DNA of 64,000 nucleotides from Isochrysis galbana (Eukaryota; Haptophyta; Isochrysidales; Isochrysidaceae): positions 10,861,072-10,925,071 of the forward strand of contig CM030931.1 of assembly GCA_018136815.1 (NCBI GenBank). The letters are read 5' to 3'. Made by a program: the position numbers and the translations under genes. Under the pieces are notes generated by a model. It saw only the letters and a program-made list of their open reading frames with translations, did not search any database and was not told the origin of the DNA. Numbering within the stretch: position 1 is the first letter of the stretch; the number at the start of each line of letters is the position of its first letter. Shown here one piece after another: positions 1 through 9,328 of this stretch.

Positions 1-143
1 GGCTCGGCGTGACATGAAGAGTACCAATTACCAGTCTGCATGGTGACACGCGACGGACGGGGACGCACAGAGAAGACAGAGGAACAGGGGGACAGGGGGT
101 GCTTCGGAGCACTGGCGCTGAGAGAACCAAGACGGAGGATAAA

Positions 144-2196
144 TAGGGCGGTCAAACAGGGCTTTTTAAGTACTAATATTGGGGGGGGTCGACATTTTTG
201 ACCGTGAGCGGAAAGCCCCGGCGAAAGCGCCTCGGAGGGTCTCCCCGCCTTTTCAGAATCCTCGTCCGAAAAGACGGTGCGAAGTCCCGTCGGACCCCCC
301 CCCCTTGCACACGCTCTGGCGGCTCACACGAGCCGAACTAGACGTCGCTCCCACTGAGAGATGTGTTTCTTGTGTCTAAAAGGTGCCTACACACCTCTTA
401 AATTAGGGGTCCGACGCCCCATATTGCCTATAAAGCAAATTTCAAACCCTGGTGCCCCAGCGATGACGTCCGCGCATGCACATACGCACCACACACAGCT
501 CGCACACGGCTCATTCGGCTGTCACAGGATGCTCCTTGACTGTCCCGACCCTCGCCCCGCAGGATTCGCCCGGGCTCGCGATTGACGAGGAGCTGGAGCA
601 CCAGGACGCCATGGCGCTCGATGCTGCTCGCTGGTCGACAAAAGTTTGCTGGCCGCTGGCGGGACAGGTGCGCTGCCGATCGCGCCCGCTCTGGCGCAGA
701 TCGACCAGGCCCATACCAACAATTCCTTTGCCGCCCCAAACGTCAGGTTCCCGACTCGTATTTCGACGCTGTGAGGCAGGGAGAACACCTGCCGCCAATG
801 CTCAACCAGAGCATCGGCGGCAGGTGTTCTCTCTATGTTTTCGTCGGCTCCTCGGATTTTCACGTGCATCATAGGGCTGGTAGCAATCTAGAAATGTAAT
901 TTAAGCTAGCCTGCAGCGTGATCTGCGACGGCGCGACGCGCGCGGCCGAACAGTACTGTAGAATTGATAGCTTTTTGTTTGATGTCTAAAGGGAGAAGTT
1001 TTCTCCGCACGGAGGGCTCGAAAATTGGGCAGAAGGGCGAATTTCGAGCTCTTGACCGCCCGTTCTTTTGGCTACTAGTAGATTCAATATGTAATCTAGC
1101 CAAGCAGCGGCCTGAAAGCTTCAGGCGTGATGGTTGCGATCGATTTCTGTGGGCAATCGTGTCGTGAATCACGATTGGACACCGGCTGCTTTGCGCTCAT
1201 CACGAGCCAACTTTTAGAATTTTTTGTACACACGGATGACCTCCAAGGCCATTCACGTTCGGAGACACACAAGTCGTGCCCGCCAAGCACGGGCCAGTCA
1301 ATAGTTTGCCCGTTTTTATGGCACAACATCCCAACATGGAGCACAAAAAGTAGTTTTGTTTTCGCATTGACGTGCTGAATTGACGGACAGCCTCGTGTCT
1401 TCGAGCGTCTCACGTTCGATTTCGAGAGACAACCCCTCCCTTTCTTTCGATGATTCGACAGTCTCATATGGTAAGACTGGTTGGCTACCGAAACATTGGC
1501 ATTTGGGCATGCTGATGGTCATGTATTGTGCTCATATGTGTCTTGGACTGGTGAAATGAAGACTAAAATAAGAATTACTAAGGTTATAATTTGGCAAAAC
1601 TATAATCAATTTGATCTTTTTCTCCTGCGGCGGCGCGCGATGGCGGCCGCAGCGATGGTCGCTGGCCTCGCCAGTGGCCTCGCAAGCGGCCTGTGGCCGC
1701 TCTGGCGAGGGTCTGCGCGGCCAGGAGGCCAGCAGACACCACCTCCCACCATGCTGAGGCGGTGCCGCGCGTGATGGGGCAGCCCATCATGCGCAGCACC
1801 GTCATTTTGACGGCTCGCGGCCTGCCGCGCACTGCATGCGCGCGAGGGGCTGGCAGTAGATGCCAGCAGGGGCGAGGTGGAGGGCGCAGGCGACGCCGTG
1901 CGCCCGCGCAGGGTTTTGTACTGCCTGCCCGGGGGTAACCGTGCCCGGGGAACGCAGGCGCGCGTCGCACAGCGCGACCTGTGGTGCACTTTTGTGGTCG
2001 ACGTCGATTTCGCACGAGCGCAAAAACGTTTTTGGGTCTGTGTGTTGAATGGCGTCGAAAATGTGCATATTTCTCATTAGATTCTGCCTAATATACCCAT
2101 TTCCAGGAGCATATCCTAAGATCTCGCTATGAAACCTCAATCTTGACTTAGTGAATTTTCACCCTTAGAAGTTAAAAGCCCTGTTTGACCGCCCTA
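144..2196. mobile_element. TIR-bounded DNA element, probably non-autonomous
   Basis: A terminal inverted repeat of about 25 bp (144-169 and 2172-2196, outer end TAGGGCGGTCAAACAGGGCT, one indel between arms) bounds about 2.05 kb. The two ends are flanked by an identical 7-bp direct repeat, GGATAAA, at 137-143 and 2197-2203, which reads as a target-site duplication. No ORF inside exceeds about 145 codons and none resembles a transposase, so I infer a non-autonomous or decayed cut-and-paste element. The outermost 15 bp recur at other places in the window (7504-7518, 51129-51143, 51158-51172). I cannot assign a superfamily. Confidence 0.75.
781..831. repeat. Near-perfect 22-bp hairpin inside the TIR element
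   Basis: Arms 781-802 and 810-831 are reverse complements over 22 bp with one mismatch and a 7-nt loop (803-809). The stem is GC-rich. It could be a structural feature of the element, a hairpin RNA precursor, or the TIRs of a tiny nested insertion. The sequence shows only the fold potential. Confidence 0.7.
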
Positions 2197-2203
2197 GGAT
2201 AAA

Positions 2204-3145
2204 GACACGGAGAAAACGGGGGGGGGGGGGGCGAACAGCTATAGGAACAAAGGAAAGGATAGAAGATATGGACGAAGGGAACGGGGCACTGGCGGGTCGG
2301 GGAGGGGGCGGGGCGCGGGAAGACCCCCGACCCCACTGGCCAAGGAAACAAGGGGGGGACCGGAGTTACAAAGGAAAGGGCAAGGGAGGGATCTCGGCTG
2401 CATGCGGGCGCGGTGCGAGGGAGGAGAGGGAAGGGCGGGGCGCCGGGAGGGTAGACACGTTCTAAAAATAGAGCGTGTCGTGGGGCATGGAGGGCGTTCG
2501 CGCGCTCCCCCTAACGCAACAGTTGACTTTTGAAGATGCCTTACTCCTGCTACCAAGACAATTCCTCACATCGTAAGCAAAAGCAACCCAACACTTTCGC
2601 CCTCGCCCCAAATTGTCTCCCCCTTCCAACGAACCTCAGCCGGAGATCATAAACCACGTTTTATGGTCTCGGAACGGGCACAAAGTGCACAATGGCATCG
2701 ACAATCCCTCCTCGGGATACCTATAGTACCTAGGTACTAGGTAGTAGGTAGCTCCTGGCTGCCCTGGCATGGAGGTATGGAGTATGGACAGTGGCAGTGG
2801 CGCGACCGGGGTCGCACTCGCCTGCTCGGCCTCCGCGGGCGGACGCGGTCGCTTCTCCAGCGACTGCTCCATGGGTCCAGGGGGGGGCGCCCTCGGCGGG
2901 GGGGCGAAGGAGACGAGGGGCTTAGCGGCGCGCTCCATGGTAGCCAACTATAAGGTTAGTTGCTGTGCATTTTCGATTACTTTGAATAAAGAACCCAATA
3001 CTTTACGTGGTGTGAAGAATAAAAAAAACCCTTTCGCCGGGTCCTCTTTCGGGGCTTGGTGCCGCGGGGGGGGGAAGTTGCTGGAAGGGGCACGCCCACG
3101 AAGGTCTGCCCTCTTAGTATCGTTTGTTTTGGGGATGTTTACTGA
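2204..3145. other. Intergenic, no supported gene
   Basis: This stretch holds a G-rich block starting near 2219, purine-rich low-complexity DNA and short ORFs in several frames without recognisable domains. A minus-strand ORF at 2636-2947 (103 codons, Pro-rich) is the only candidate, and nothing supports it being a gene. Confidence 0.6.
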
Positions 3146-3463
3146 AAGAAGAGAGGAGAGGGGAGGAGAGGAGAGAAGAGAAGTCTTGACCGTGAGACGA
3201 GAAGGAGAGAGAGAGAGAGAGAGAGGGGAAGAGCAGAAGTGAAAGAAGAGGGAGAGAGTAGGAGAAATGAGAGAGAGAGAGAGAGAGAGAGATGAGAGAG
3301 AGAGAGATGAGACAGAGAGAGAGAGAGAGATGAGAGAGAGAGAGATGAGACAGAGAGAGAGAGAGAGATGAGAGAGAGAGGGAGACAGGAGAAGTGAAAG
3401 AAGAGGGAGAGGAGAGAAGAAGAGATGAGAGAGAGAGAAGAAGAAGAGAGGTGGTGGCGGTGG
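3146..3463. repeat. (GA)n-rich purine tract
   Basis: About 320 bp of almost pure purine on the plus strand, mostly GA dinucleotides with GAGAT and GACAG interruptions. It runs directly into the 5' end of the MOSC gene. Similar tracts precede the FKBP and PKS genes. Confidence 0.9.
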
Positions 3464-4519
3464 ATGGTGCGAACTCTGCCGCTCTCTCTCTCCGCCGAGC
3501 CCACCTCCTCAGCCTGGGGAGGACCTCGGTCGCGTTGGGCATCATCGTCTGTGGTGGCGCACAACCAGACGCTGACGCTTCTTTCTGCCTCGCTCAGCGT
3601 GCCGCGCCCCACAGGCCGCTCCGTCTCTTCTAGACTTTGCCTTGAGGGGACGGAGCGGTTTCTCTCAGCCTCAGCACTGGAGAGCTTGCCCAATGTGAGC
3701 GTGGCGCGCGTTGCGCAATTGTGGGTGTATCCGGTGAAGTCGATGCGTGGGGAGAGACAAAACACGGCTCTTGTCCGTGCTGAGGGCCTCGAGGGCGACC
3801 GCAGGCTGATGGTCGCGAGCGCAGGAGGCCAGCTCCTCACGCAGAGGGAGGCGCCCCTCCTCGCCACGCTCTCTGCGCGTGGCGAGGCCGGTGGCATCGT
3901 CGTGATCTCGGCGCCTACCAAAACCGAGACGCTCACGCTTCGCCTCCAGCGCCAAGGGGAGCTACGCGAGGCCTCGCTCTGGAACCAAAAGGTGAAGCTG
4001 GTTGACCTTGGCGAGCCGGCGGCACAGTGGGTCACCCGCGCGCTTGGTGGGGCTGGCAGCCTCCTTCCGCTGTTCGGACTGCCATCGCACCGGATTCTTT
4101 ATGCGCCACGGCCGACAGGGCGGCCCGGCGGCCTCGCCGACCTCGCCCCCATTCACCTAGTATGCGAGGCCTCGCTCGCCGACCTCAACGTACGACGCGC
4201 GGCGGCTCGGCTGCCGCCTGTGCCAATGGACCGCTTCCGGCCCAACATCGTGGTGGCGGGGTGCGCGCCGTACGAGGAGGACAGCTGGACGCATATAAGT
4301 ATCGGCGGGGCCAGCTTTGTCAAGATCTCGCGGTGCCCCCGGTGCACTGTCCCCGACGTTGACCAAGGGAGCGGTAAGGTCGACGCGGCTGACCGAGGGC
4401 CGATGCGCTCGCTTCGAGGGTACCGCGCGTTTGCAGGCGAGGGCGTAGTGTTCGGCATCTACCTCACGCCCACCCGCCTCGGTAGCGTGAGCGAAGGCGA
4501 CCGGGTGCGCCTCGCGTGA
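3464..4519 (+). CDS. MOSC-domain protein, mARC/YcbX-like
   Basis: The product matches the family of MOSC_N plus MOSC proteins, which use a molybdenum cofactor for N-reduction or sulfur transfer (mitochondrial amidoxime-reducing component mARC in eukaryotes, YcbX in bacteria). The MOSC_N barrel starts near VARVAQLWVYPVKSMRGE, followed by EGLEGDRRLMV and LLTQREAPLLA. The MOSC core has MDRFRPNIVV and the Cys-containing CPRCTVPDVDQGSG, whose second Cys aligns with the Mo-binding Cys of mARC. The frame is also open from an ATG at 3425, but that start lies in the GA repeat. The ATG at 3464 gives 351 aa with a Ser/Arg-rich leader that could be an organelle-targeting peptide. No intron is visible. 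Whether it is a mARC reductase or another MOSC protein cannot be decided from sequence alone. Confidence 0.85.
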   Translation: MVRTLPLSLSAEPTSSAWGGPRSRWASSSVVAHNQTLTLLSASLSVPRPTGRSVSSRLCLEGTERFLSASALESLPNVSVARVAQLWVYPVKSMRGERQNTALVRAEGLEGDRRLMVASAGGQLLTQREAPLLATLSARGEAGGIVVISAPTKTETLTLRLQRQGELREASLWNQKVKLVDLGEPAAQWVTRALGGAGSLLPLFGLPSHRILYAPRPTGRPGGLADLAPIHLVCEASLADLNVRRAAARLPPVPMDRFRPNIVVAGCAPYEEDSWTHISIGGASFVKISRCPRCTVPDVDQGSGKVDAADRGPMRSLRGYRAFAGEGVVFGIYLTPTRLGSVSEGDRVRLA

Positions 4520-4677
4520 GCAGCGAGGTGGCGCAGTGTGCCGCAGCGTATAACGGAAGTTGCGAGGCGCTTTGTCATACGTCATACGTCAGTAGTGCCA
4601 CCAAGCTCCAAGATAAAGCTGAACGATGGGGCTGCGCGCGCGGCGGGTTTGCGGTGCGATACCGCTCGCCTCGCACC

Positions 4678-4888
<211 letters not shown>

Positions 4889-4890
<2 letters not shown>

Positions 4891-5600
4891 GGATAGGCGT
4901 GAGCGTGGCCGCGCTGAGCCCACCAACGAGACTCAGTTTTCAGCCCCGTCTCGCAGTGGCAGTGGGTCCGCGGTTCGTGCAGGTGTTTGATGCTCAGGGC
5001 ACCGAGCGCCGCTAGGGGACGGAGCCGAGGGCAACCACGACAACCTGAAGTCTCGGCCGATGGAAGATCTTGTTGTGGGGCCCCAACTAGAGTCTGCGAA
5101 AGAACGCTGGCTTTTTGCCGCGGCAGTTCCGCTCTGAGAAGGCGCGCGACTTGGCCTTGAGTGCTTCTGGCGCGCCTAGCGGGTCGCCTATTACCTATGA
5201 TGGTTAGGTATTCGTAGTTTTCTATTTCTATCCCTATCCAGAGTAGTGGTAGTGGTTGTGTGGTTGTGTTATCTCATGTCTCATGTTCTCATGTCCCGCG
5301 TGGAGTTGCGATTGCGTGATGATCCCATGCGTATCCTTTGAAATTTGTTGGAGGCTTTCATAGTCGCGGGCTATGAGGGGCGTGTCGTCGGCAAATCGGC
5401 TGATATTCAGGGGTTATCCGTTGAGGTCTACTCCGTTCATGTCTCCGTCCCCGTTGATGGTGCGGAGGAAGGTGGGGTCCTTAGGAGAGGCAAGAGCCGC
5501 CGCGTCGGCGTCGGCGCGCTCCATGCTCCAGCATTGCAAGCAAGTATACATAACTTATAGTTGCTCCGCGCCCCCTATTCGCCTAAGGCTGTGAACCAGT
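4889..5600. other. Intergenic, no supported gene
   Basis: I see only short unrelated ORFs and no recognisable repeat or RNA gene. Confidence 0.5.
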
Positions 5601-5745
5601 TAAAGTGTTAACCAGTTAACACCCAAACACCCAAGCATTTAACACTACCACCCTGATAGTGTTAGTGCCACGGGCACTAACACTAACAGTCTATGTAGCA
5701 ATTTTGCCGCAAGGTGTTAACATGGTGGTAATGGCCCCTTTTGCC
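5601..5745. repeat. TTAAC/ACTAACACTA repeat block, left
   Basis: This block holds several GTTAAC palindromes and a 26-bp unit, cactaacactaacagtctatgtagca, at 5675-5700, with an inverted 15-bp copy at 5654-5668. Close copies of the unit lie at 6397-6422 and 6430-6453. The two blocks flank a solo LTR, so the LTR probably landed inside this older repeat. Confidence 0.65.
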
Positions 5746-5759
5746 GTTGTGTTGAACAG

Positions 5760-5975
5760 TGTTGTATTCAGGCCTTTTGGCATGAATATTTCGGCATGAT
5801 CACGAGCCTTCTTCGTTATATACCGTCTTCTACGTTCGTCGTGGTCGCGCAAGGCATGCAGATTCAGATTCTCCCTGGACTCAAGTCCTGGTTCGCCGAT
5901 TTTCGTCTTCGTCTCGAAATTCGATGATTTGAGTTTTATTTTTACTGTTATGGTAATTGTCCACGCGTTTAAGGT
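5760..5975 (+). mobile_element. Solo LTR relative of the 52-61 kb Ty3/Gypsy element
   Basis: The plus strand from 5760 aligns with the reverse complement of 52380-52600. Both begin TGTTGTATTC, both have GGCATGAATATT near the start, and both share CTCAAGTCC, then GTCTCGAAATT, and finally CGTTTAAGGTAA. No retrotransposon coding sequence adjoins it, so it is a solo or truncated LTR. The right boundary is uncertain because similarity fades after about 5972. Confidence 0.7.
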
Positions 5976-5979
5976 AAGT

Positions 5980-6330
5980 AATGGAGGTGGCAGAACTGGG
6001 CCCCTCTCATTCAGCTCCCCCCCCCGCAGATTTCCTTCCCCCCCTCACCGCAGATCCCCCCCTCCCCCCCCCCCCCCCCCCGCAGATTTCCTTGCTCCTC
6101 CCGTTCTGCCTTCTGCGCCCACCTCATATGTCTCCGCTGTCTGACTTCTGTCTCTGTCTCATCCGGTGCCGTCGCCGCTTTCCCTTTGCGCTTGCCCTTG
6201 CCCGACTGTCCCCTTCCGCGCCGCTCCCCCCCCCTCCACCGCGCGCTTGCGCGCTTCCCTCCCGCCTCCGCCTCGCATACTCGCATACTCCCCTCCCCCC
6301 CCCTTTTTTAGCTCCATGTTCGGCCCGCTC
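5980..6330. repeat. C-rich pyrimidine tract
   Basis: Runs of C (for example 6064-6080) and CCT-rich sequence on the plus strand. There is no gene; Pro/Ser-rich ORFs here are compositional artefacts. Confidence 0.7.
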
Positions 6331-6339
6331 TAGCGCTCT

Positions 6340-6455
6340 AGCAGTAAGGTGTTAACGTGTTAACAGTGTTAACATGTTAACACCCACCACTTTCGCCACT
6401 AACACTACCAGTCTATGTAGCTATCTTCGACTAACACTACCAGCCTATGTAGCTG
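6340..6455. repeat. TTAAC/ACTAACACTA repeat block, right
   Basis: Four GTTAAC motifs in tandem (6352-6382), then two copies of the actaacactaccagYctatgtagct unit at 6397-6422 and 6430-6453, matching the unit at 5675-5700. Confidence 0.65.
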
Positions 6456-6982
6456 TGGGCCACTACCAGGTTGAAACACGTTTGGTATGGCCGGTGGGTG
6501 TTCACAGCCTTATATTCGCCAGGCATGCAAGAGCTGCAGGGTGGGCGCAGAGGGCCCGGGAGACCGGCCATGGAGATGGAGAAGCAGGTGAGGCCAGCCA
6601 GGGCGTCCTTTGCCGTCCCAGTCCCAACCCCTGCAGCTCATGCATTATCTGCCCCCTAAGCATGCCTCCCTGCTCCCTGCGCCCCTGGGCATGCTAAAAC
6701 AAGCCCCGGGAAAAGTGTCGGCCGTTTCTCACCAAGACAACGCCATGAGGACGCCGGGTCCTCCCTAGCTAGCAGTAGCAGCCCAAATCTTTAAGATTGT
6801 CTTGTGAGAATGCTCACTACTAACACAATGAGGTCAATTCAAATACAAGATACAACCACGGCGTACGAAAGCCAAAAGGCGTGAGCGAGTACGCAAGCAT
6901 TGCGGAAGGCGAAGCCACGGCTTCCAGAGCCATGAAGCGCGCCGCACGCTCCAGGAGCTACCGCGGTCGCAGCCGACCGGTC
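6456..6982. other. Intergenic, no supported gene
   Basis: This is the 3' flank of the minus-strand Nudix gene. Only short ORFs without domains are present. Confidence 0.5.
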
Positions 6983-7450
6983 TCAGTCAGGTGCGGGCAC
7001 ATTGTCAGCGGGCGGTGGTGTCACAAAGTCGGCGCGGTCCTCGCCGACCTGCCACGCCTGCAGCACCACCCGGTGCCACGGGGATAGGTTGGGCAGCTCG
7101 CTGAGCTGCTCGATCGGCACCCACAGGCCGATGCGCCCCGTCTCGTACGAAATATGTAGGTCTCGAGGCGGCGCGGGTGCCTCGTAGAACCACGCGATCA
7201 GCTCGCCGTCCACGTAGAGATCGACAGCTCTCTGGGGCGGCGTCTGCGGCTGCCAGCCTCCAAGCTCCTCACTCAGCTCTCTGAGCAAGGCTTGGAGCGG
7301 CTGCTCAGCTGGCTCAAGCTTGCCGCCGAAACAGGTGAGCTGACCTGCGGCTGTGCGCGCCTCCGGCGGCCGCGACTCGAGCAGCACGGACGCGGAGCTC
7401 ACGCAGCGCAGGATGGCGCAGACGTACGGCGGCACCGACGGCGGCGCCAT
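6983..7450 (-). CDS. Nudix hydrolase
   Basis: A 155-aa single-domain protein. It contains a complete Nudix box: a GKLEPAE start, seven residues, then RELSEELGG, fitting GX5EX7REUXEEXGU. The Glu residues of REXXEE bind the catalytic metal. These enzymes cleave nucleoside diphosphates linked to another moiety; the substrate cannot be predicted here. The N-terminus (APPSVPPYVCAILRCV) forms the first strand of the fold, so the ATG at 7450 is a credible start and the protein has normal length for a minimal Nudix enzyme. No intron is seen. A transposon-type terminal motif (7504-7518) sits about 55 bp upstream of the start, inside the likely promoter. The next gene upstream is the divergent FKBP-TPR gene. 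Confidence 0.85.
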   Translation of the reverse strand: MAPPSVPPYVCAILRCVSSASVLLESRPPEARTAAGQLTCFGGKLEPAEQPLQALLRELSEELGGWQPQTPPQRAVDLYVDGELIAWFYEAPAPPRDLHISYETGRIGLWVPIEQLSELPNLSPWHRVVLQAWQVGEDRADFVTPPPADNVPAPD

Positions 7451-7475
7451 CGTTCGGGCCGGGGGCTAGATCAAC

Positions 7476-7518
7476 TTTCACCCTCAGAAGTGGAGAGTAG
7501 CTGTGTTTGACCGCCCTA
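7476..7518. mobile_element. Orphan terminus of the TAGGGCGGTCAAACA element family
   Basis: TGTTTGACCGCCCTA at 7504-7518 repeats the right end of the 144-2196 element, and the subterminal TTTCACCCTCAGAAGT (7476-7491) matches TTTTCACCCTTAGAAGT near 2157-2173. No partner end is visible between 2.2 and 7.5 kb, so this is a remnant or one end of a rearranged copy. Confidence 0.55.
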
Positions 7519-8305
7519 CTGCTGTGGCGGGCACCCTAGGAGCAAGGTCGGCGCCGTGCGGTGGGCGGTGGCGGTGCTGCACATCCTCTCCTCCAGCCGC
7601 TAAAAAAAAAAAGGGGGGGGGGGACTCGGTGGGTAGTTTTGTTGTAAGTATGGCTCTCATAGATCGTGGAGCACGTCCTGCACCGGAGAGCGGAGAGCCT
7701 TGAGTCTGTGTCACGTAGTCGACGGGACGTGGCCTTATACTAAGGAGAACCCTTCCCCTGTTGGCTACCGGGGGCTATCGCCTCTTTCCCCGCCGATGGC
7801 TACCGGGGGGTCCGCTGGTCCGCTTACGGTTACGGCTCACGGCTCACGGCACACATCCCACACCCCCCTGGGCCCCGGGGAGCTGTCCGCAGATAGCCTT
7901 CGGGGGATTTTCGCGCCCCCCCGAGAGCTATGAGCTATATATAGGGGGTCCTTGGCATCGGGGAGGTCACATATCACATATACTATGTACTGTAATAGTG
8001 ATACTACATACTACGCGATCGTCAGTACCGACTAGGAAACTGAGCATAGGTATAGGTCGGCCGACTTGAGGTCATTCATCTACTAGAGTACTCTATGACA
8101 CTCTACTCTACTACGGGGAGGATGGTTGCTTTCATGTGGAGAGTAGAGAGTGAGAGCTTCCTCGAGAGAGAGCGGTGGGTGAGAAGTAAGAAGTCAGCCT
8201 GACTACTACAAAAAGGAGAGGGGGGGCTGATCCCTTTACGATTAGTAAGGAGTGGGGGGTGGGCAGTAGGGAATTGTACTCTTAGAGAGGTGGGAGAGGG
8301 GTCTG
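7519..8305. other. Intergenic between Nudix (-) and FKBP-TPR (+)
   Basis: Contains an A-run/G-run junction near 7602-7622 and a short CTACCGGGGG duplication near 7760-7810. No gene is supported. Confidence 0.5.
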
Positions 8306-8310
8306 GTGGT

Positions 8311-9190
8311 CCGCTCTCTCTTCTCTCTTCTCTCTTCTCTCTTCTCTCTTCCCTTCTCTCTCTCTTCTCTTCTCTCTTCTCTTCTCTCTTCTCTCTTCTC
8401 TCTTCTCTCTTCTCTCTCTCTTCTCTTCTCTCTTCTCTCTTCTCTTCTCTCTTCTGCTTTCTTCTCTTTTTGTCTCTCTCTCTGTCTCCTTCTCTCCCTC
8501 CCTCTCTCTCTTCTCTTCTCTCTTTTCTCCTCTTCTGTCTTCTCTCTCTCTCCCACCCCAGCGCTTTCTCTCTCTCTCTCTCTCTCTCTCCCCCCCCCCC
8601 TCTCTCTCTTGCCCTCTCCCACCCCAACCCCTCTCTGAAGTGAGAGAGAGAGAGAGAGAAAGGAGAGAGAGAGGGAGAGAGAGGGAGAGGGGATGATGGA
8701 GCGAGGGAGAGAAAGAGAGCGACAAGAAAGAGGTGAAAGACTGAGAGAAGAGAGAATAGACACATGAGAGTAGGAATAGAGATATTGTAGAGAGAGAAGA
8801 GAGAGGGAAGAGACAGAGAGAGAGAGGAGGAGAGAGAGAAGAGAGAAGAGAGAGATAGAGAAGAAAGGAGAGAGAAGAGAAGAGAAGAGAGTAGAGAAGG
8901 GAAGGGAGAGAGAGAGAGGGAGAGAGAGCGCGATGGAGGATGCCGACGACGACCACCGCATCAACCGGTGCGTCGTGGGGCGCGACACGGCTACGGCGGC
9001 GCGGCTGCGGTGCCACACGCGACAGCCGCTTGTGCCTGCCCTCCCTCCCTCCCTCCCTCCCTCCTTCCCCCCCTCCCTCCCTCTCTCTTTCCCTCGCTCC
9101 TTCTCCTTTTCTCCCTCTCTCCCTCTCTCCCTCTCTCCCTCTCTCCCTCTCCCTCCCCCTGCCCCCCCCCCCCCCCCCCCCCCCCCCCGA
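8311..9190. repeat. CT tract, GA tract and C/T tract upstream of FKBP-TPR
   Basis: CT-rich from 8311 to about 8638, then an abrupt switch at CTCTCTGAAGTGAGAGAG to GA-rich sequence (8641-8935), then CCCT/CTCC repeats and a C-run (9039-9190). The switch makes a very long imperfect inverted repeat. All long ORFs here are low-complexity artefacts. Confidence 0.9.
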
Positions 9191-9328
9191 CGCCCTCCTC
9201 ATCGCCCGACCGTCAACCTGATCACCGCCCGAGCCTTCTACCTCGCATCTCCTCGCGCCGCGCGTACACTCCCTCATCCACGGCCGGTCGTTCACACGCA
9301 ACCCCCCCCCCCCCCGCCTCTCAGCTCG

